Source: Acanthochlamys bracteata (lineage: Eukaryota > Streptophyta > Magnoliopsida > Pandanales > Velloziaceae). Taken from it: DNA of 64,000 nt. A model generated the notes under the pieces. That model did not search any database, was not told the DNA's origin, and worked only from the letters and a program-made list of their open reading frames with translations. The position numbers and the translations under genes were made by a program. The stretch is from NCBI GenBank assembly GCA_019914995.1, contig CM034127.1:3906001-3970000 (forward strand), given 5' to 3'. Shown here one piece after another: positions 33,635-46,017 of this stretch; within the stretch, counting starts at the first letter, position 1, and each line of letters opens with the position of its first letter.

Positions 33635-34560
33635 AATTCACCAAGAAACAATTCAAGACCCTCCATTCATTGTCGAATACCTCATAAATTCATGTGGGTT
33701 TGCTCCAAATGAAGCCAACATACAATGTTCAAGCCTGATTCAGTGATTTATTTCTTGAAGCGAAATGGATTCTCCTGCCCTGACATTAAGAGTTCATCCC
33801 TTCTGAGCCAGACATCCTCTGTGCTAATGTGGAGAAGAGCTTAGAACCGAATCTGGAAGCTTTGCATAAATTGGATTATCTAGACCTCAACTGGTTAAAT
33901 TAGTTTATAAAACTCCGATACTGTGCGGCACAGGGACATATCCCTGAAGCATCAATTCCTGAGGGAGAATTTTGGATCAATGGAGGATGTACCGTTATAC
34001 TGCCAGATCGATCCGTCCTTGTTGAGTAAATGTGACACTAGGAACTGCAAGATTGCTATCATCGATCTTGCGATTTAATAGTCGGTTGATGTGTCGGGCA
34101 CCAGGAACTGCAAGATTACTATCAACTGCAAGATTGATCAAACCAAAGCACTAGGCGTCCCTTTCGTGTCGGGCATGTTTAGATATCTGCTGAGTGCTCT
34201 TTTTATCAACAGGAGGAGGGAAATAGAATCTAAGATCGAGCTCCTTAAGAGCTTTGGCTGGTCAGAGGAAGAGCTGTTCTTGGCTTTACGCAAGGCACCA
34301 AGCTTCATAAGGCTCACTCAATATGCCATTCGTGCTAAGATGGACTTCTTGGTCAACGAAAATGCCTCTTGTTTCGCTCGTCGTTGGCTCTTGTGCTATA
34401 GATTTAACGAGACATTGATCCGTCAGCTGCAAAGTTGGCAGAGAATCTTCGCATTAAAGAGTCGTTGAGTAGATGGAACCCAGGTCGTCTAACTTGAATT
34501 CATCTGATAAAAGTGTTTCAACAGAAAATTTAGTTCCCGCATGTTAATGCGGTACCTGGC
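33635..34560 (+). pseudogene. Decayed mTERF gene
   Basis: FIVEYLINSCGFAPNEA near 33670-33720, then SLEPNLEALHKLDY-like text, and finally RREIESKIELLKSFGWSEEEL with LFLALRKAPSFIRLTQYAIR and AKMDFLVNE (34213-34360) are hallmarks of the large tandem mTERF clade of dicots. They lie in different frames, separated by stops and shifts, and part of the middle appears rearranged (the block around 34030-34140 contains an internal ggaactgcaagatt repeat). It belongs to a different mTERF subclade from the intact gene at 26999-28587. Confidence 0.85.
34040..34135 (+). repeat. Short internal duplication in the mTERF relic
   Basis: aggaactgcaagatt occurs at about 34041 and 34102, with aactgcaagattga again near 34122. 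This local repeat helped to break the reading frame. Confidence 0.6.
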
Positions 34561-35565
34561 GTCTTTGAAATGTAAGAAGTTGCTTGTTCTGGCAAACAAC
34601 CCAAACTTTAGTAACTGAAAATCAGGGAAACATATTAGACTTAGTTCTTTTCTCTTCAGATTGGATCTTCACTATTTACATTATTATCTTCACTATGCGC
34701 CACAGTTGCTACTTTGAGGATAGAGTACGATCCGGTCTGACTCTTATTTTCTAGTAACAGTAGCGTTTTCAGCATGCTCGCAAGGCTTTCAACTCTTTAA
34801 TTGCCTTTTAACTCGAATATGGTAGATTTTCGTTGCCAAGCATTTGAGCTTTATAATCTTGCAAATTAAACATAGATTTGAAAGGTTGGAAAAGTATCTA
34901 TCTTTTCTTTTGTTTTCTTTTCTTGGATCCTGATAGTGTTTAGCCATAAGCTTGTAAAGAATTTTCCTTTGCCCAAGCTCTTCGAGCTTTCTCAATCCTC
35001 TTTAGAACATCTTCGTTGCATCACCCCTATAACGATTCTGATACTCAATTCTCTCAGCCATGTTTATTGCTTGTCCTTCATCGAGAGCAACACACTCCTC
35101 CATCGGAAGTGCAATATACAAGATGATGTTTCCCTACAAGATTCAACGGCTCAACTTGATGTTCTATCATGTACCTGTTTAAACAATGTGAAACAATTTT
35201 CAGTGAAGGCACAAAGATAGTTTGCATGGTCTCGATGTTATTACACTGTTAAGGTGAAAAGCTAGTGAATCACTTCTTTATTTTTGTCAAAGGAGTAAAA
35301 GAAGCCGAGATTTGTACTCAACTGCAAGTACTACAAATTTCCGTGCAACACCCACATGATTCATTGTCACAACAAAATCATACAGATCATATTTAACACA
35401 ATAGTCATAATTCTAGCTGATCTGGATTGACTTATAAGATTCAACGGCTCAACTTAAGAAGTGAGAATTATTCGATTTTTCTGTAAAAAAGTAGTGAGAA
35501 CTAAGTATTAAGAACATCTTATATTCCACATCCCATACCTAAACAATGTTCAAAAAATTGACTAA
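34561..35565. other. Intergenic; no gene seen
   Basis: No supported coding. agattcaacggctcaactt occurs at 35139 and again near 35437, a dispersed ~19-base direct repeat of unknown meaning. Confidence 0.45.
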
Positions 35566-35808
35566 AGCGCGTTTGATTTAGCTTTTCAAAAACTACTTTT
35601 CAACTTTTTTTCATTTTACGTTTTTTAATACATATTTTATAAGTATATAAAAAATTTATTTAAAAATTTAAAAAGTGTAAAAAAATTCTTCGCAGTGAGA
35701 TTGTATATTTTTTTGAAAGTAAAAAAAATAGAACTCGTTTTTCAAAAACGATAAAAATATTTTTTATTTCAAAAAAATTCTATTTTATAAGAACTCCTAA
35801 ACGCCCCA
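35566..35808. mobile_element. MITE-like element, GTTTGG/GTTTGA-end family
   Basis: Ends GCGCGTTTGATTTAGC and ctcctaaacgccccag. The AT-rich interior is very similar to the element at 25210-25468 (tatataaaaaatttatttaaaaattt, read in pieces). No clear target-site duplication. Confidence 0.6.
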
Positions 35809-36554
35809 GAGCAATCCCAAACATCATAATGTTCACAGCAATGTTGTTTCAAAGTCTCAATTCATCAATCATTTTTGGTTCAAATCTTTCTCAATCCACA
35901 CCAAAGGGCGTCACCTAATAAGATGCTATTTTATTGGGCCTAGCTCAAAAAAATTGTCGGTACCACTAAACACCAGGACCTCTCTCTAAAATCTTCCCGC
36001 GTAATTAAAACCAGTCCAATACGGTTCAACTTCTTCGATTTCACGGTCAATTCCAAGCTTAGTCGGATTCTCAAAATCAAACCCGGACCCAACGTGACCA
36101 ATCAGTCGCCGCCTTATTTTTCTTTAAAAACACTTATCGTGTAAAACGAGGCCTTCTTTTTCTTCTCTTTCCTATACCTCCCCTAAATTAATAAAAGATT
36201 ATTATCACAATAATCTTCAATTTTCAACGGTTTATTTCCTTTTCGATTCACTGAGTGACGAGCAGCAGCACAGATTTTGTTTTTTTTTGTGGTTTTTTGT
36301 TTGAAAATAGATTGACTAGAGTTAGTATTACTACCGCCGTTCGTTCATTTCTGAAATTTGTTGGTTCGTCTATTCTGGGATTGCTTGCTGTTATCTCCAC
36401 GAACACGATCAATCGTTAGTCGTTATCCGAAACCTCTTATTCTTCACCGAGAAAAAAGAAAATCTGGTTTTCTCTCCTTGTTCAATTGCTTTTGAAGTGA
36501 AGTTTTCGGATTCGATAAGCAATTGGTGCTATTCTCTCGGTTACTCTCCTGACT
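35809..36554. promoter_or_regulatory. Promoter and leader of the START-domain gene
   Basis: C/T-rich sequence from about 36130 with TTTAAAAAC near 36121-36130. The stretch 36240-36554 looks like a 5' leader. No other gene. Confidence 0.4.
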
Positions 36555-39333
36555 ATGGCTGTAGTTTTGAAAGCTCTGATGGAAATTTTGGAGAAACACA
36601 CGGGGATGGGTGTTGCGAGGGAGCTCGCCATCCTTGCCGGCCCGCTGTGGGTCGCTGTGTTCGTTGGTGTATTCGTTGGGTGGGCTTGGAGACCGATATG
36701 GGCTTTGCAGTTGGTAGGTAGCTACCCATCGAAGAAGGATAGCTCGGCGGAAGCAGCCGTAGGGCCGTTGGAATTGCCCGTCGAGGAGGTGAAGTCGATT
36801 ATCGGTAGTAGGTGAGTTGGTTGGTATTCATTTTTGTGGTTGTTGGTATTGGAATTTTGATTTTGACTTGATTTGATTGGCTGAGTTCTGGATAGAAGTA
36901 CTTTGCTGATTTTATGGAGTTAGACTAGTTACTTTACTGATTACTGATTGATTTATTAAACAGTTTGCATAAGAGGGAAGGCGAGAGCTTGGCGGCAGTG
37001 AATGATGTTGACCTTGAGCACCTCTGCAGACTTGTTGAGGTTTCGGATTGTGGCCCTGCTTGGATTCACATGATGGAGAAGAGCTTGCCAACTTTTAGCT
37101 TCCAAGCTTGGCGGCGGGATCCTGAGGTGGTACCCAATACCATTTAGCTGAAAAAATTACATACACAGGAAGTTCTTAGTGCAGTTTTGGATTTGGAACA
37201 CAGTTGCCTACAATGTATTTTTGTTAAGTCTGGGAACGTATGTTTTTTGTGCTGGCTTTGATGTTAATATCGCACAATTTGCTTTCAGAATGGTCCGCCA
37301 CAATACAGAAGCAGGACAGTTTTTGAGAATGCGACACCGGAGATGGTGAGGGACTTCTTCTGGGATGATGAGTTTCGTGTTAAGAACAAGTGGGATAACA
37401 TGCTTTTACATCACAAGACACTGGATGATTGCCCTACTACTGGGACGATGTTGGTCCATTGGATACGAAAGGTGCAAAAGTGCTGACTTTCCGTCATATT
37501 TTTAGTATGATTGTTCTGATGTTGGTATTAATACACCTATATTATTTCCATGCAACAGTTTCCATTCTTCTGCAGCGATAGGGAGTATATTATTGGTAGG
37601 AGGATTTGGGAATCGGGGAGAACATATTACTGTGTGACAAAGGTATGTAGTGCTAAAACTTTGAGTAAAACATGTCTTCTGTTATATATAATGTACATTG
37701 TTGCTCATTTGTTCTTGGACTCCCATAAAAGTAACCACATAGGTGCTGCAGCTAGGTTCACTACTCGTTGTTTTCCTAATACTTTATAAAGAATCTTATA
37801 AACTTGTAGATCTATTTAAGCAACGTCGAAGTCTCAGTAAATATAGTAAAAGGGATTCAAGGTTTCCTTTATAAATTGAAAATTGTAAATTGCCCGTCCT
37901 GAGTTGTCAACAAGTATATTAACCAATGGCTTACCTCGCATTATACTTGTCTGTGTAGCATCGAGGCTCTCTAGTTAATGGCACTTGCTTTAGTTATAAA
38001 GACCATGCCCATTCTAGATTTAGAAGTGCCAAGGGTGTTTTTGTGTGAACCTTGTGTTGTTGCCTTCCAAAAAATTTTCTTAGAGTATGCATTCTTTCAC
38101 TATCTATTTGGACGTAAGAGCTCCTTTGCAGTTGCTTGCAGGTTTTAGATTGGTTAAACCTGCTACTGGAAAATTCCCCTTCATGATTAACTGTGTTCTT
38201 GTATACAACATTTGTTAAATAGAAAGAACATTTCAGTGGAAATCTAGAGTCAGCAAATATCTTTAGCTGTTTCCACAGTGTAATGAAAGCACATTGAAAT
38301 ATCTCTGGGTAGTACTGTTTCATTGGCAGCTTATTAATTGAAATCTAGTAGCACTGCAAAGTAAGCTCATTGATGACCAGACATGAAATGATGATGCTCT
38401 CATCAAACCATTAGGCACAATAACAAAAGGTTTCTGAGTCTCTGACAAATGCACCGTATATTGGGATTTCTTGTTACCGATATCCCAAACAGGTAGTGTT
38501 TTTTGCAGTATTGGCCTTGGGGTTTCATTTGATACACCAAATGTTTAGCCAAAGCAGTTTGCTGCCTTGTAGTTCTCAGTTTTTGTAAATGCATCTGAAT
38601 TATTGGTCCCAAATTGTGATCCCATGATGGGTGCAGCTTTCAGAATCAACTCTGTTATGTGGCTCATGTTTCCTTTTTCTTGATATATGTACCTTTCTGG
38701 TACAGGGGGTGCCATGTTCTTCAGTCTCTAGGCTCAGCAAACCTAAGCATGTGGACTTATACTATTCAAGCTGGTGCATCTGTCCAGGTAGATAAATGTC
38801 CTCTTACCTCTGTATTATGTAATTACAAGTTGAGCGTCCTTGGTTGTCAGACCATCTTTTTTAAGAGTTATTTTACATATGTACAACTTATTTCAGTGGA
38901 GTCGAGGAGAGGGGATAGGCAGCTTACAGCCTGTGAGGTGCTGCTGTTTCATCATGAGGACATGGGTATTCCATGGGAACTCACGAAGTTGGGTGTAAGG
39001 CAGGGAATGTGGGGCTGCATCAAAAGGATTGAGCCTGGACTTCGTGCCTACCAGAAGGAAAGAATCTCTGGCAAGCCATTATCCCGATGTGCTCATATGG
39101 CGCAAATTAACACCAAGGTCAAGCCAGATTACATAAAGACACTTGAAACAAACTCCAGTTCTGTGGAAATAATAGAACCAGAAAAAGGAAAGAACTGGAA
39201 GAATAATGTGCCAAAGCTCCTGTTCTTCGGAGGAGCAGTGGCTCTTGCATGTACTATTGATCATGGCCTGGTTATGAAGGCCGTCATTTATGGTGTTGCC
39301 AGGAGATTTGCGAATACAGGAAAGAGACTGTAG
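36555..39333 (+). CDS. START-domain (PCTP-like) membrane-anchored lipid-binding protein
   Basis: Six exons: 36555-36811, 36964-37126, 37289-37471, 37559-37642, 38706-38787, 38897-39333. All are GT-AG with matching phases; 401 residues. A membrane segment lies near residues 22-50 (LAILAGPLWVAVFVGVFVGW). The START fold spans about 95-310, with motifs SDCGPAWIHMMEKSLPTFSF, DDEFRVKNKWDNML, MLVHWIRKFPFFCSDREYII and GRRIWESGRTYYCVTKGVP. A second hydrophobic stretch near the C-terminus (KLLFFGGAVALACTI) may be another membrane anchor. The family resembles PCTP/StarD2-like plant proteins of the polyketide cyclase/lipid transport superfamily. The lipid ligand is unknown. Intron 4 (1.06 kb) contains nothing recognisable. 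Confidence 0.93.
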
Positions 39334-40784
39334 TTAGGCAGTGCGGCTAGGCAATGTTCCCTGGAGCGCCTGCAGGGCCTGTTGAGAGGGACTATATCTG
39401 TTAGGTTATCCATTCAGGTGGTGACGCTGAAGTTTTGGATTCTCAGAGGGTCAGAAAACTAACTCTCTGAGAGTGCTGATTTTTGCCTGTAGGAGCTTGA
39501 GAAGGAGCAATACTATTTGTGCAGCTTAATATACATCAAGCGGAGATTCGTGCAACTAGTATGCTTGACCTTTTTGTATATAACATTCTTCAGCTGTTAG
39601 AATAACCTTACGGGTTTACTCTGTGACAGAGTAAACAGGCCGCTGAGGCTGTACATGTTGACATTTTTAGTTTCATTAGCGTTATACTCCAGTTGCCTTC
39701 TCTGTACTCAATTTTTGGCAGTAGTAACTGGTTCTTCTTGTTGACATATCTTCTTTTGTAGGAAGACAAGTTTTTGTAATTTAACTGGAACGGACATAGG
39801 GTTTGGAATCTAAATGATATCGGGGAGTGTCTAACTTGATTGTGAATGAAAAATTTATAAATATACAACCAGCAGTACTTTACGCAAAGAATAGACGGAT
39901 GAATATGGTTCCAGATTTCAAGGAGAATCAATCTGTGTAGGTTGGTTAATCAGAAATAGCCCGTCCAATTCTAAGGCAAACCGTGGTAACATGTTCTCCA
40001 CACTCTTCTGCTCTCTCCTATTTTTCCTCTGTGAAGTTTCTGCTACGTTGGACATCTATCAGCCTTGCTCCTTCAGTACATGCAGCCAATGAGCTGACTG
40101 CTAATCAGTCCAAGTCCATATATAACAGAGTGAAGCTTAAATATGCAGAAGTAATTCTAAGAATGACATGCCTTGCTCTTGTAATGAAGAAGCTGGCCCC
40201 ACAGCACCAAGTAATTCTTCTTTGTTTTTGCTTGTGAAGAAGGTGAAGAATGGCGTGATGATTGTTGCTTAACTCGAAATTTTTGAACAGCTTGTGGTTT
40301 CTCGCGGACTCATAAGTTTACAACTGCAACCATTTTTTAAGCAACAGTTGCATAATTCTAATATCTATGTAAGTTTACAGCCGGAACCATTTTTTAAGCA
40401 ACACATAATATCTATTTGGAGCACTTGCAATGATATGTATGCAACGTTCGCAGATATGGGGCATTCTGACCACGCAAAGCAGAGAAGATTTGACGGCATA
40501 TTAGATGTGGATAACCTAACCCTATCAAGAAATCAGTTTGCTTAAGCAGCACACGTTCTGAGGGAAATAGTTGCATTGAAACTGTCTTCGTATACTTCCT
40601 CATCCCTATCCGGTCCCTCTCTGATATTACACAATTTCACCACAACTAAAGATCTGGTTGGTTCATGTTTGTTCTTGAGCTTAGTATCGCGTTGAGTCAG
40701 GTGTAGTAGATTGCCCTTTGGGCATGAACTGACAAGCTATGCCCCGTAGGCGCATAAGGTACCAGGAAGATGTGGCCCTTCGGC
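39334..40784. other. 3' flank and intergenic; no gene seen
   Basis: Probable 3' UTR to about 39600, followed by unclassified sequence. It contains the 57-bp tandem repeat listed separately. Open frames at 39983-40237 and 40294-40545 show no family features. Confidence 0.45.
40314..40427 (+). repeat. Tandem duplication, two units of ~57 bp
   Basis: aagtttaca-ctgcaaccat and ttttttaagcaaca recur at 40314 and 40371 with a few substitutions; each unit also ends with an aatatctat block. Confidence 0.75.
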
Positions 40785-40787
40785 TTA

Positions 40788-40930
40788 GGGCTTGTTTATT
40801 AATATCACCAACTTACTTTTTAATACAAAATAATTACAAAAACTTAGTTTTATTTAAATATATTTAATTTTGAAGTTACTTTTATAAATTTATTTTTAAA
40901 AAATCAGTTTAATATAAAGTAAACACGCCT
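40788..40930. mobile_element. MITE, TTA target site (GTTTATT family), 143 bp
   Basis: TTA at 40785-40787 and 40931-40933. Ends GGGCTTGTTTATT and its near complement (agtaaacacgcct). The right end matches that of the element at 61980-62209 (aataaacacgcca). A short internal-deletion form of the same family. Confidence 0.75.
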
Positions 40931-40933
40931 TTA

Positions 40934-41759
40934 ATACAAGGAACACACTGTAAGTACTGTCAAGAGTTGGACAACCTCTGGTCACCAAAGTAAACACGTT
41001 GAATGCAGGGTAGCTAAACAAGAACATTCAAAGGGCCAAAACAGAATCAAATTGCTCTGCAGTTGAGAGATACAAGAATTTGAGAGTCGTACTTGTGATG
41101 ACATAAGCATGTCAGTGCAAGCTGTGGGCAAGTGTGGGACAAACTATAACACATCCTCTGTTCACTGGCATAATTGCTATTTTGCGGATTGTGTCGGTTT
41201 TTACAGAACGTTAATACAATTTTTCCAAGTACTGAGAAACTACAATCCTGCTACAGGAACACCCCATAATTTCAACCACCAATAATACAAGAACTTCGAA
41301 TGTTATCCACCACAAGTATCCAACCTCCAACAAGAAGTACTACCCTTCACAGAAACTGGAAGCTAACATAGCTACTCGAGCAATTTAAATAACGTTTTTG
41401 ACAAAATCAAACATCTACCTTGATTACATAGACAACTAGCAGCAGCAGTTAGTCAATAGAGCAGCTACCACTATTGCATCTGAACTGCTTCCATTCACAA
41501 TTTTCTCAAAAAAGAATTAGAAACTTAGATCTCTAAGCAGAAGAATTACAGAATCGAAGGTTCAACTCTATTCTCGTCAAAACTTGTAGCCTCAAGCTAA
41601 GAATTAAAAGCACCTTACATTCAAATTGTTCAAAACAAGACAACTTCTACATGAATCAATCAATAATTTTTTCTCAATTCCCCTTTCTCAAACACTTACA
41701 AAGTAAAAACGCAAGCAAGCGAAGAGGAAATCTCCATACAGACAGCAGTTTAACAGCAA
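40934..41759. other. 3' side of the small gene at 41760; no other gene seen
   Basis: Mixed sequence with no supported frame; part is probably 3' UTR of the minus-strand small gene. Confidence 0.4.
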
Positions 41760-42057
41760 TCACCTATGCGCCGTCACCAGTGTCTCAATAAACCTCAATC
41801 CATCGAATCTCGGCGTGAATCTCTTCTCTTTCTCCGCCACCGATCTAGCCTTCTTCTTTGGCGATGCTGAGATCTGCTGTTTCGATTAAACATAAGAGAA
41901 GAAAAACAAAGTAAAGATCTCGGTGATTGAATTGGAACAGAAATCTAACCTTCTTGTCTGATTTGGGGACGGTAGCAGTGATGTTGTTGGAAGCTGTAGC
42001 AAGAGCAGCCGTGGAAGCGGCGGCCATAGAAGCAGCGAGGATGCAGGCTTTATTCAT
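41760..42057 (-). CDS. Small protein, Ala-rich N-terminus and DGLRFIETLVTAHR C-terminus (copy 1)
   Basis: Two exons (42057-41950 and 41873-41760) with a phase-0 GT-AG intron; 73 residues. The N-terminus (MNKACILAASMAAASTAALA) is a hydrophobic Ala/Ser stretch like a signal anchor or transit sequence. The middle is Lys-rich (SPKKKARSVAEKEK) and the C-terminus reads PRFDGLRFIETLVTAHR. A paralogue with the same intron position and C-terminus lies at 46018-46325. I recognise this as a conserved-looking plant type but know no function. The minus-strand TATA box at 42199-42206 supports the start. The frame continues above the ATG for 8 codons from a GTG only. Confidence 0.8.
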
Positions 42058-42198
42058 CTCTGTTAATCTCTGCGCCGTCACTGCTGCTTTGCCTCAGCGC
42101 TGATCAGCAGAAGATTAATCAAAGAAAAGAAGAAAACTATTGACGGCTTTTGCCCGTTACTCCGTTAGAAGAGGTTGCTTTTCTTCCCTATTTCTCCC

Positions 42199-42206
42199 TT
42201 TTATAG
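42199..42206 (-). promoter_or_regulatory. TATA box of the small gene at 41760-42057
   Basis: CTATAAAA on the minus strand, about 145 bases upstream of the start codon. Confidence 0.55.
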
Positions 42207-43926
42207 AAAAAGTTTTACTGAATTTGCAACATCGAGCATCTGTAAGTAATTTTCACATTAGCAGCTTCCACCAGTGAAATTTATTTCGGTAAGCTGCTGC
42301 TAGATATAAGAGTAGCACTATATAATTCGATCCAAAATTTAATTAAAAATATATATATTTAATTCAGATTAAAATTGATAATTTTAATCTATATAAATTT
42401 ATAATTTAGATTAGAGTTGAATAAACTTAATCCGATTATTAAATGAGTCGATCTAAAATTGACTTATCAATTCAAATTGTTACTCCTAAAAGAAACAATT
42501 TTTTCTCGATTTTTCTACTGTACAATAAAATATTGACAATAATAAAAAAATCAATTATAGTAAATTATAAATTATTATATTTATATTATATTTATAATTA
42601 ATCATTTGTTTTTATAATTATATTGTATTTATCAAATAGTACAAGATGAAATTATAATATTTTTTAAAATATTATTGTGTAGTATTTTATTAATGACGAT
42701 TTTGAATTTTGTAGAAAAATATTTATCAAAATTTTGTGACCTAAGTATGGTTATCAAAATTTTTATCAAAATTACTGCTATATCTATAACTATAAAAATA
42801 TTTCTGTCACCACCTATTTTTAAAAATAAAAATAAAAATATTTTTTGAAGGATAATCACCAAATCTTTTCATTAAAAATGCCGTACAATATTCATTTTAA
42901 CTGATTTTATAATTTCATTTAAGCTTAAAATATAAAAATAAAAATAATAATTTTAATTATTAAATAAGTTTATTCAAATTTAACTCAGTTATTAAATAAG
43001 TTAAATTAGAATTGACAATTTTAATTCTTATAAATTTATAAATTAAATTAAAATTGAACGAATTTGATCTGATTATTAAGTAGATCGACTCGTCATCGAT
43101 CCACCAATCTAAATTTCCGCGCCTTTAGAATATGCTTATCAAAGAAGTGTCAAGCTTCTTTTATTATAGGATCGATTTTAGCAAAATTAGAACCTACTAT
43201 TTGTACTTTTTTATATCTTTTCTTTTTCAATTTAGGCTATTTTTGTATGATTTTTTTGCAATTCTTTTTATTTATTAAGTCAAAACAATATATATATTCA
43301 TTTATTTATTAAGAAATTACAGCAACTTATTACTTTTTTTTCAAAAGTTTCTAAATCATGGTTTAGTTATATATGTGAAGGTGAACTGAATTGTTCGTAA
43401 CATGCTAACTAATGATATACAGAATAGACAACTTCCCTAGTTCCAAGCATTTACGAAGAGAAGCAGCTGCAACTGCTTTCGTTTATATATAATAGCGTTA
43501 TAATGGAACCATAATTTCAACAGTACTCTACTCGCTTGTAAAAGTTAGGTGCTGTTTCTATTGATTCTGTTCACATCTGAAGCAAGTTTTGAGATCTCAA
43601 AATTAAGAAGTTATTAAGAGTTGTTTAAAATAAAATTTAATAAAAAAATATTTGAAACGTACAAATAAACGATCCCTGGGTAAGTATTGCGTTCAGAAAA
43701 CAGAACTGCACAAAATCTGTTATGGCTGGAGTCTCCACAACGAACCACTATCCTCAATTTGCTCAAGAGACCCATCATCTCAGGAACATGCTTTTTCATT
43801 TTTTGTTTCAATACATGATAAAAAAGTTAATAGCAGAATGAGCTACTCACACGCAGGGCATAACAAGTCTTCTTTGGTTCGATACCTAGCACACGCGATT
43901 TCTTGCCGATATTAAACACACGTTTA
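42207..43926. other. AT-rich intergenic DNA; no gene seen
   Basis: 42300-43110 has repeated phrases such as gatta-taaataagt and aaattgacaatttta, which suggests an old, degraded repeat (compare 42405-42470 with 42955-43090). No coding frame is supported. Confidence 0.45.
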
Positions 43927-44221
43927 GGCGTGTTTTAAATATCCGTAATTGAGTTTCGTAAAAGTAAAAAATAGAAAGTAGAGTTTCTTGAAAAATAAAG
44001 TAGAAGTAAAATTCAGTATTTGTGTTTCAATAGGTTTTAAAAGTGTGTTGAAAATTAAAAAATATAGTTGTATTAAAAAGTGTGCAAATAAGAAAGTTAG
44101 AACTAAAATTCTACATGTGAAAGTAGAGTTCTGAATTCCTTATGTAATTAAAACATATGAACTGTTCGGAACTCAAAATTTGACCAAAAAAAGTGAAGTA
44201 ATGAACGTTTGAAGCACGCCC
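43927..44221. mobile_element. MITE, TTA target site, 295 bp (family I, copy 1)
   Basis: TTA at 43924-43926 and 44222-44224. Ends GGCGTGTTTTAAAT and gaagcacgccc. Interior phrases gagtttcgtaaaagt, aatagagtttctt-like and ctcaaaatttgac match the element at 62589-62883, which is also 295 bp. Confidence 0.88.
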
Positions 44222-44224
44222 TTA

Positions 44225-45704
44225 AATGACTGACAATGAAAATATTTTTTAAATAAATAATTAATTAGACTTATTTATATAATTACATAGTTGGGTTTGA
44301 ATAAAAAGTTTATTTTTAAAATAAGTGAGAATGATATGGATAAAAGGATTTATAAATTAAATAAAAATTGAAATATATGATGTATGTTAAATAACTTAAA
44401 TTTTATGGTTTGCTTTTCATGTAAAATTTAATTATTTCCACTTTCATAATTTCTTAATCATATTTAATTGAAACATTTTTATTAATATTTTTCTTTAAGA
44501 AAATGGGATTGGAATACGGACGAAAATTTTCAAATGATTAAGAAAAGATATCTCCAAAATTTAGAGACATGCATGTTATTTTTAGAAATTGTTGAGAGTA
44601 AAAAAATTATTCCAATATCAATTGGTGGGTTATACATAAGCGGCTTTACTTATGATTAAGTTGCCATAACGCGTTTATTTTAATCTCACCCAAAAATACT
44701 ATGCGGTGATAGAACACCCGTTAACCTTTCAAAGATCTCATATTCAAATCTTAAAGTATACACCTATAGTTGAGAGAACAACAACAATTATGTGATGGAA
44801 CCACCACCTTTGCATACCTTGTGAAGTTTATGGCATCTAGCTATCTACAACTTTGCATTGAAGATACAAGTCAACAAACTAAATGGAATGAACGCAACCT
44901 TACCTTTTCCGATATTGCAAAACGCATGAACCACAACCAAATCTTTATTCTTGTCCTCTGCAGAATTTCTTGTATCACAAGATTAGATATTCCAAATTGA
45001 TAAACCAATTGAAGATCTCTACACACTACCTACAAATAAAAGATGAAAAGCATCACTATCTTTTGGTCTCAACTCTCAACCATCGAATGGTAGAAAGAGG
45101 CGACTATGCATGGAACATCTTATCTTTATTATTAGCCGAAAGCGCGAATGAAAAAGCAGAAGCTGTCGCTGCACTTAAAACATTTATGAAGTGCTAATAA
45201 TGGATCAAACACATAGCAGTTTACTTGCTATTCTGTAATTATGAAACACGTTTTTCTATACAAACCTGTGGATTATTACTGCTAATCAGAAATTTTCTAC
45301 TAACTTGTTCAAAGCAGAATCTAAGTTGGTAACGCTTACGTAAGAAGGCCTAACAAATTTGCATTTTTCATTTGACAGCTTAACAAATTGCATTTTATAA
45401 AAACTAGTCATAAACCCAACTACGTTAAGCTAATGACTAGAAACTTTCGCAATCAAATTAAAGGCTTTCACTTCATGACAGTATGACACCCGCTCCCACG
45501 GGCTCCAGATTCGGGACTAGACGGTGTCGAGCCCCAGCAAATCAACGCGTCAACTTTTTATTGGCACCTTCACCTCTAGGTTTAACAAGACAACCACCAA
45601 CAGATGAACTGGCAGCGCCAGAGGACCCAGTTTCGGATAGTTCTTTTCTTTACTTTCTTTCCGGAATTCCATTCAAAATTCAATCAAGTTTTTGTAGAGA
45701 GCGC
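44225..45704. other. Intergenic; no gene recognised
   Basis: Open frames at 44770-45000, 44970-45197 and 45483-45725 do not resemble any family. 45480-45640 is unusually GC-rich for the region. Nothing further supported. Confidence 0.4.
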
Positions 45705-45711
45705 TATAAAA
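45705..45711 (+). promoter_or_regulatory. Probable TATA box of the small gene at 46018
   Basis: TATAAAA 313 bases before the start codon. Subtracting the MITE at 45757-45988 leaves about 80 bases, a normal leader distance, so this may be the ancestral TATA box. Confidence 0.45.
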
Positions 45712-45756
45712 GATGGAGAAGGTAACCAGATAACGTACCAGTGATTGAATTTCTTC

Positions 45757-45988
45757 GGGTGTTTGAAATTACTTATAAAATAAAATTTTTTTAAAATAAA
45801 AAATATTTTATTTTTTTTATTTCTAAAAAAATAATAATAATACATAATAAAAAGATTTCATTACGTAAAATTTTTTACACTATTTAAAATTTTAAATAAA
45901 TTTTTTAAATATTTATAAAATATATATTAAAAAATATAAAATTAAAAAAAATTAAAAAATAGCATTGAAACGTCCTCCCAAACGCGCT
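45757..45988. mobile_element. MITE-like element, GTTTGA/GTTTGG-end family
   Basis: Ends GGGTGTTTGAAATTACTTA and ctcccaaacgcgctc. The AT-rich interior is like those of 25210 and 35566 (taataatacataataaaaag, tttaaataaattttttaaat). It ends 29 bases before the start codon of the small gene at 46018. Confidence 0.65.
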
Positions 45989-46017
45989 CTACGTCTCTTC
46001 GACTTGAAGTTTTTCAG

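Noticed and set aside
38659..38900. A gene start at 38659
   Set aside because: The apparent frame is intron 4 running into exon 5 of the START-domain gene; splice sites at 38705/38706 and 38787/38788 explain the region better.
43870..43900. Possible tRNA T-loop (ggttcgatacc)
   Set aside because: No cloverleaf partner arms upstream or downstream; no tRNA found in the window.
44770..45200. Two overlapping frames of 75-76 codons
   Set aside because: No domain, no splice logic joining them; probably chance.
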